Source: CAZJHX01 sp964545715 (lineage in GTDB: Bacteria; Myxococcota_A; UBA9042; GCA-2863065). From it: a stretch of 25,215 nucleotides of DNA. The notes below the pieces were generated by a model, which ran no database searches, had not been told where the DNA came from, and worked only from the letters and a program-made list of their open reading frames with translations. This document shows positions 22,158-25,215 of this stretch, one piece after another; positions within the stretch are counted from its first letter, which is position 1, and every line of letters begins with the position of its first letter. A program made the translations under genes and the position numbers. Location: positions 1 to 25,215 of the forward strand of contig CAZJHX010000154.1 in the NCBI GenBank assembly GCA_964545715.1. The letters are read 5' to 3'.

Positions 22158-25127
22158 ATGGTTAGAATCGCCGCGATGACACACATCGTGGGTATTGTCG
22201 TGGCCGCCGCCATTGCGGGGCCTTGGAACGCAACAGATGGGCTGATCCTCACCGGCACCATCGTCACAATGGACGACACAAGCACGGTCGTCGATGGGCA
22301 GCTGCTCATCCAGGGTGGCCTGATCGTCGCGATGATCGGCGAGGGGGAATCCTGGCCCGAAGGCGTGGACCCGACGGGCGCCGTGGTCGTGGAGACCAAC
22401 GGCTACATCTTTCCGGGCATGCTGAACCTGCACAACCACACGGCCTACAACACCCTGCCGTTATGGGAGGCGCCCAAGCTCTATACAAACCGCTATCAGT
22501 GGACCACGCCCAAGGCGTACTCGACGCTGGTGAACTACCCCAAGAAGCTGCTGACAGACAGCAACTACTACAACATGACTATCGAGGTGGCGAAGTACGC
22601 CGAGATCAAGGGCCTGGTCGGCGGCGAGACCGGCATTCAAGGTACGCCGGCGCGCAAGGGCATCATCGATATCTTGATCCGCAATATCGAGTCCAAGAAC
22701 TTTGACCAGGACAAGGTCTTTCAGCGTGGGCTGACCATCGAGGACCCGCGCTGGATCAAGACGATCCCAACGTTTTTGGAGAAGGCGGCCGCGGGCAAGG
22801 TGGAGGCCTGGATCGTGCACCTGGCCGAGGGTGTGGACGAAGATCCGTCCGAGCAGGAGTTCGATGTGCTCAAGGACATCGACATGCTCCACGACTGGAC
22901 GGTGATGATTCACGCGACGGCGCTGACGCAGCTGGATCTGGCGGAGTCGGCGGATGTGGGCGCCAAGGTCATCTGGTCGCCGACCAGCAACATGCTGCTG
23001 TACGGCGGGACCACCCGTGTGGACCACGCGCTGGCGGCGGGCATGTTGGTCAGCCTGGCGACGGACTGGAGCCCAAGCGGGCCCAAAAACCTGCTGGACG
23101 AGCTGAAGGTCGCCTGGGAGCTGAACCTGGAGTTCTCTGCAGACGACGCGATGGGGTGGACGCCCTTCGACGAGGAGACGCTGGTGCGCATGGTGACGTC
23201 CAACGCGGCCGATATCCTGCATTGGACGACACTGACGGGGCGGGTTGTGCCCGGTCTGCATGCGGATCTCATGGTCATCGATAAGCCGGAGGTCGCTGAG
23301 GGTGAAGAGGCGCTGACCCCGTACCAGGCGCTGATCAACGCCACCGTGCGGGACGTGACCCTGGTGACGGTGGAGGGTGAGCCGCTATACGGCAGCGTGC
23401 CCAACATGCAGGCGACCAAGGGCGCCGATTTGGAGATCCTGTGCTCGACGGCCGGCTTTGTGAAGGCGATCGACGTGACCAAGCCCGAGGTGAAGAACGG
23501 CGAGCAGACGTACGCCACGATCGTGCAGCTGCTGTCGACCGCGATGAAGTTCGATCACGAGCATATGCGGTCCAAGTTCAAGCAGTCCGTGGCCGAGGAG
23601 TGGACGGCGGAGGAGTTTGATCAGTGGTTTGCCGCCAAGTTCAAGAAGGGCGTGGTGCCCATCGATCTGGACCCGCTGTACGTGACCGACGATCCGGTCT
23701 TTTTTCAGCGCTTTCAGACGTCGACGAACGCGGCCTGGGGCTTTGACCTGCAGGCCAAATACTACGGCTTTCTCGGGTCGGGACCGACCGCAGGCGTCGA
23801 CCTGGGGCTGGAGGACGCGGACCTGCTGAAGTTCGTGAACGAGGCGACGCTGGAGACGCTGACGGACGACATCGGGCTGAGCGCGGAGGACGCCCAGGCG
23901 CTGGTGGACCATCTGACGACAGTGGGGCCCTTTGCGACCAAAGATGAGCTGACGGCGGTGCTGGGCGGCTGCGCGCAGGTGGTGCTGGAGGCGTATGTGT
24001 ACGCGCTGCTGAATCCGGCACCGGATCCCGATCCAGACCCCGATCCAGATCCCGATCCGGACCCGGATCCCGACCCCGATCCGGACCCGGAGCCCGGCGA
24101 CTTGACGGAGAACGACATCAAGCTGCTGGCCATGTTGAACCACTCCAGCACGGACCTGGAGGTGTTGGACGACGACGCCAAGCTGAACAAGAGCGCGGCG
24201 TCGGCCCTGATCGCCTGGCGCAACGGTCCGGACGCGCTGTTTGGCACCGAGGACGACAACCTGTTCGACTCCCCCGCCGAGGTGGACGCGGTCAGCTATG
24301 TCGGGCCGTCGGCGCTGAAGGCGCTGTACACGTTTGCGCAGACCTGGGCGCCGCCGGGCGAGGACACGGGGCCGGACCCGTACGAGAAGCTGCTGGCGTT
24401 TTTGAACCACCCGTCGACCGACTTCAAGACGCTGGATATCGACGTGGGCTTGAACAAGAACGCGGTGAACTCGCTGCTGTCGCATCGCAACGGCCCGGAC
24501 GGGATCTTCGGCAACACAGACGACGACAAGTTCGACTCGTTTGAAGAGGTGGACGAGCAGACCTACGTGGGGCCGACAGCGCTGGCCACACTGGTGGCGT
24601 ATGTTGAGACCTGGGAGCAGCCGACAGCCTCGGATGAGGTCCTGGCGTTTGTGAACGACCCGATGGCGACGCTGACGGTCTTTGACGACGATTTGAAGCT
24701 GACGAGCCTGGCGGCGGCCAACCTGATCTCACATCGGGACGGCTCAGACGGCGAGCCGGGGACAGAGGACGACGACCTGTTCGACTCCGTGGAGGAGCTG
24801 GATTCGGTGCCGTACATCGGGCAGAGCGCGCTTGGGAAGATCTTCGACTTTGCGCCCTTCTGGGCGTCGCTGCCGAAGGGCCCGCCGAAGATCGCGGTGT
24901 ACCTGAACCACGAGACGACGACGCTGGAGCAGCTGAAGCTGACGGTGGGGATCTCGAGCAAGAGCGCGGCGAACATCATCGCGCATCGCGACGGCCCCGA
25001 CGCCGTGCTGGGGACGGCGGACGACAACCCGTTCGACAGCGAGACGGAAGTGGATGAAGTGCCCTACGTGGGAACGGTGACGCTGAACAAGCTGCTGACG
25101 TTTGCAGAAGGGTGGGTGGCCCCATGA
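22158..25127 (+). CDS. Exported amidohydrolase with C-terminal HhH-like repeats
   Basis: A 989-aa protein. A hydrophobic signal segment (about 9-20, cleavage likely after AAAIA) precedes an amidohydrolase domain (about 27-415): LILTGTIVTMD, LHNHTAYN with metal ligands H92 and H94, VHLAEG with H221, IHATAL with H252, ATDWSPSG with D303, and the closing GRVVPGLHADLMVI. It should be a metal-dependent hydrolase of C-N or similar bonds; the substrate is unknown. Residues 553-619 form a degenerate helix-hairpin-helix-like unit, then a (Pro-Asp)11 linker (622-644), then four repeats (654-730, 743-819, 825-902, 911-987). Each has an LNHxxTxLexL helix pair, an Asp-rich DGPDxxxGTxDD loop, FDS, and a YVGxxAL helix. 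Met7 (22176) is an alternative start. Its TGA overlaps the next start by ATGA. Confidence 0.88.
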   Translation: MVRIAAMTHIVGIVVAAAIAGPWNATDGLILTGTIVTMDDTSTVVDGQLLIQGGLIVAMIGEGESWPEGVDPTGAVVVETNGYIFPGMLNLHNHTAYNTLPLWEAPKLYTNRYQWTTPKAYSTLVNYPKKLLTDSNYYNMTIEVAKYAEIKGLVGGETGIQGTPARKGIIDILIRNIESKNFDQDKVFQRGLTIEDPRWIKTIPTFLEKAAAGKVEAWIVHLAEGVDEDPSEQEFDVLKDIDMLHDWTVMIHATALTQLDLAESADVGAKVIWSPTSNMLLYGGTTRVDHALAAGMLVSLATDWSPSGPKNLLDELKVAWELNLEFSADDAMGWTPFDEETLVRMVTSNAADILHWTTLTGRVVPGLHADLMVIDKPEVAEGEEALTPYQALINATVRDVTLVTVEGEPLYGSVPNMQATKGADLEILCSTAGFVKAIDVTKPEVKNGEQTYATIVQLLSTAMKFDHEHMRSKFKQSVAEEWTAEEFDQWFAAKFKKGVVPIDLDPLYVTDDPVFFQRFQTSTNAAWGFDLQAKYYGFLGSGPTAGVDLGLEDADLLKFVNEATLETLTDDIGLSAEDAQALVDHLTTVGPFATKDELTAVLGGCAQVVLEAYVYALLNPAPDPDPDPDPDPDPDPDPDPDPDPEPGDLTENDIKLLAMLNHSSTDLEVLDDDAKLNKSAASALIAWRNGPDALFGTEDDNLFDSPAEVDAVSYVGPSALKALYTFAQTWAPPGEDTGPDPYEKLLAFLNHPSTDFKTLDIDVGLNKNAVNSLLSHRNGPDGIFGNTDDDKFDSFEEVDEQTYVGPTALATLVAYVETWEQPTASDEVLAFVNDPMATLTVFDDDLKLTSLAAANLISHRDGSDGEPGTEDDDLFDSVEELDSVPYIGQSALGKIFDFAPFWASLPKGPPKIAVYLNHETTTLEQLKLTVGISSKSAANIIAHRDGPDAVLGTADDNPFDSETEVDEVPYVGTVTLNKLLTFAEGWVAP
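24021..24089 (+). repeat. Simple-sequence tract coding a Pro-Asp linker
   Basis: Near-perfect hexanucleotide repetition of CCNGAY codons encodes eleven Pro-Asp dipeptides inside the amidohydrolase. As a slippage-prone tract its length may vary by whole dipeptides without breaking the frame. Confidence 0.8.
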
Positions 25128-25215
25128 AGAAGCTGACACTCATCGTGATGTTTGGCGTGCTGCTGGCCGCGTGTGGCGACGACGATCCGCCGCCGGCGAC
25201 CGACACCGGCACGAC
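25124..25215 (+). CDS. Lipoprotein, N-terminal part only (cut by window edge)
   Basis: The first 30 codons of a gene starting with ATG that overlaps the amidohydrolase stop (ATGA). The protein begins MKKLTLIVMFGVLLAAC, a standard signal peptide with lipobox LAAC (Cys17), followed by GDDDPPPATDTGTT, an acidic/Pro/Thr linker. It is clearly a lipoprotein, co-translated with the amidohydrolase. The rest, and hence the function, lies beyond the window. Confidence 0.8.
   Translation, partial: MKKLTLIVMFGVLLAACGDDDPPPATDTGT

Noticed and set aside
22158..25127. Cytosolic DNA-repair type role for the HhH-like repeats
   Set aside because: The hydrophobic N-terminal signal segment and the Pro-Asp linker point to an exported protein, coupled to a lipoprotein gene.

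Overview
The window is high-GC and densely coded, with overlapping stop/start junctions (ATGA, GTGA, TGATG). It carries many lipoproteins with acidic Pro/Glu/Asp linkers, two-component kinases without DNA-binding outputs, and a GH57/GlgA glycogen pair. Together these suggest a Gram-negative bacterium of the former Deltaproteobacteria (Myxococcota/Bradymonadota-like). That placement is inferred from gene style only; there is no rRNA or phylogenetic marker here. A run of exactly 100 N inside a tandem repeat marks a scaffold gap, so this is a draft or metagenome assembly.

Layout. Positions 1-208 hold two copies of a three-hairpin palindromic module. Then come a DUF362 protein (+) and, on the minus strand, an EF-hand-bearing lipoprotein, a LuxR-type regulator with a degenerate receiver, and a small four-helix membrane protein. 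A 51-bp tandem repeat array (4167-4645, broken by the gap) separates these from an SGNH-hydrolase lipoprotein (-).

Positions 5925-9759 (-) form a tightly coupled four-gene operon: zinc-ribbon/DUF4178 membrane protein, a 59-aa membrane-anchored peptide, a DUF350 membrane protein, and a membrane-type spermidine synthase that apparently starts at CTG. This is the best candidate for a poorly understood system: a membrane module linked to polyamine chemistry. Divergent to it, across a symmetric inverted repeat, lies a PAS-PAS histidine kinase coupled to a REC-kinase-REC hybrid kinase.

Positions 12913-18532 (-) form a second operon: GH57 glucanotransferase/amylase, glycogen synthase, acyl-CoA carboxylase carboxyltransferase and a universal stress protein. 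This suggests linked handling of storage glucan and acyl-CoA carbon. Divergent to it is a class II glutamine amidotransferase, followed by a ribbon-helix-helix/PIN (VapBC-type) toxin-antitoxin pair preceded by three 10-bp direct repeats that look like its operator.

The right end holds two divergent exported hydrolases. One is a lipoprotein lipase-like alpha/beta hydrolase (-). The other is a 989-aa amidohydrolase (+) whose C-terminus carries a Pro-Asp linker and four helix-hairpin-helix-like repeats with Asp-rich loops. The start of a further lipoprotein is cut by the window edge. No tRNA, rRNA, CRISPR array, transposase or phage gene was recognised.
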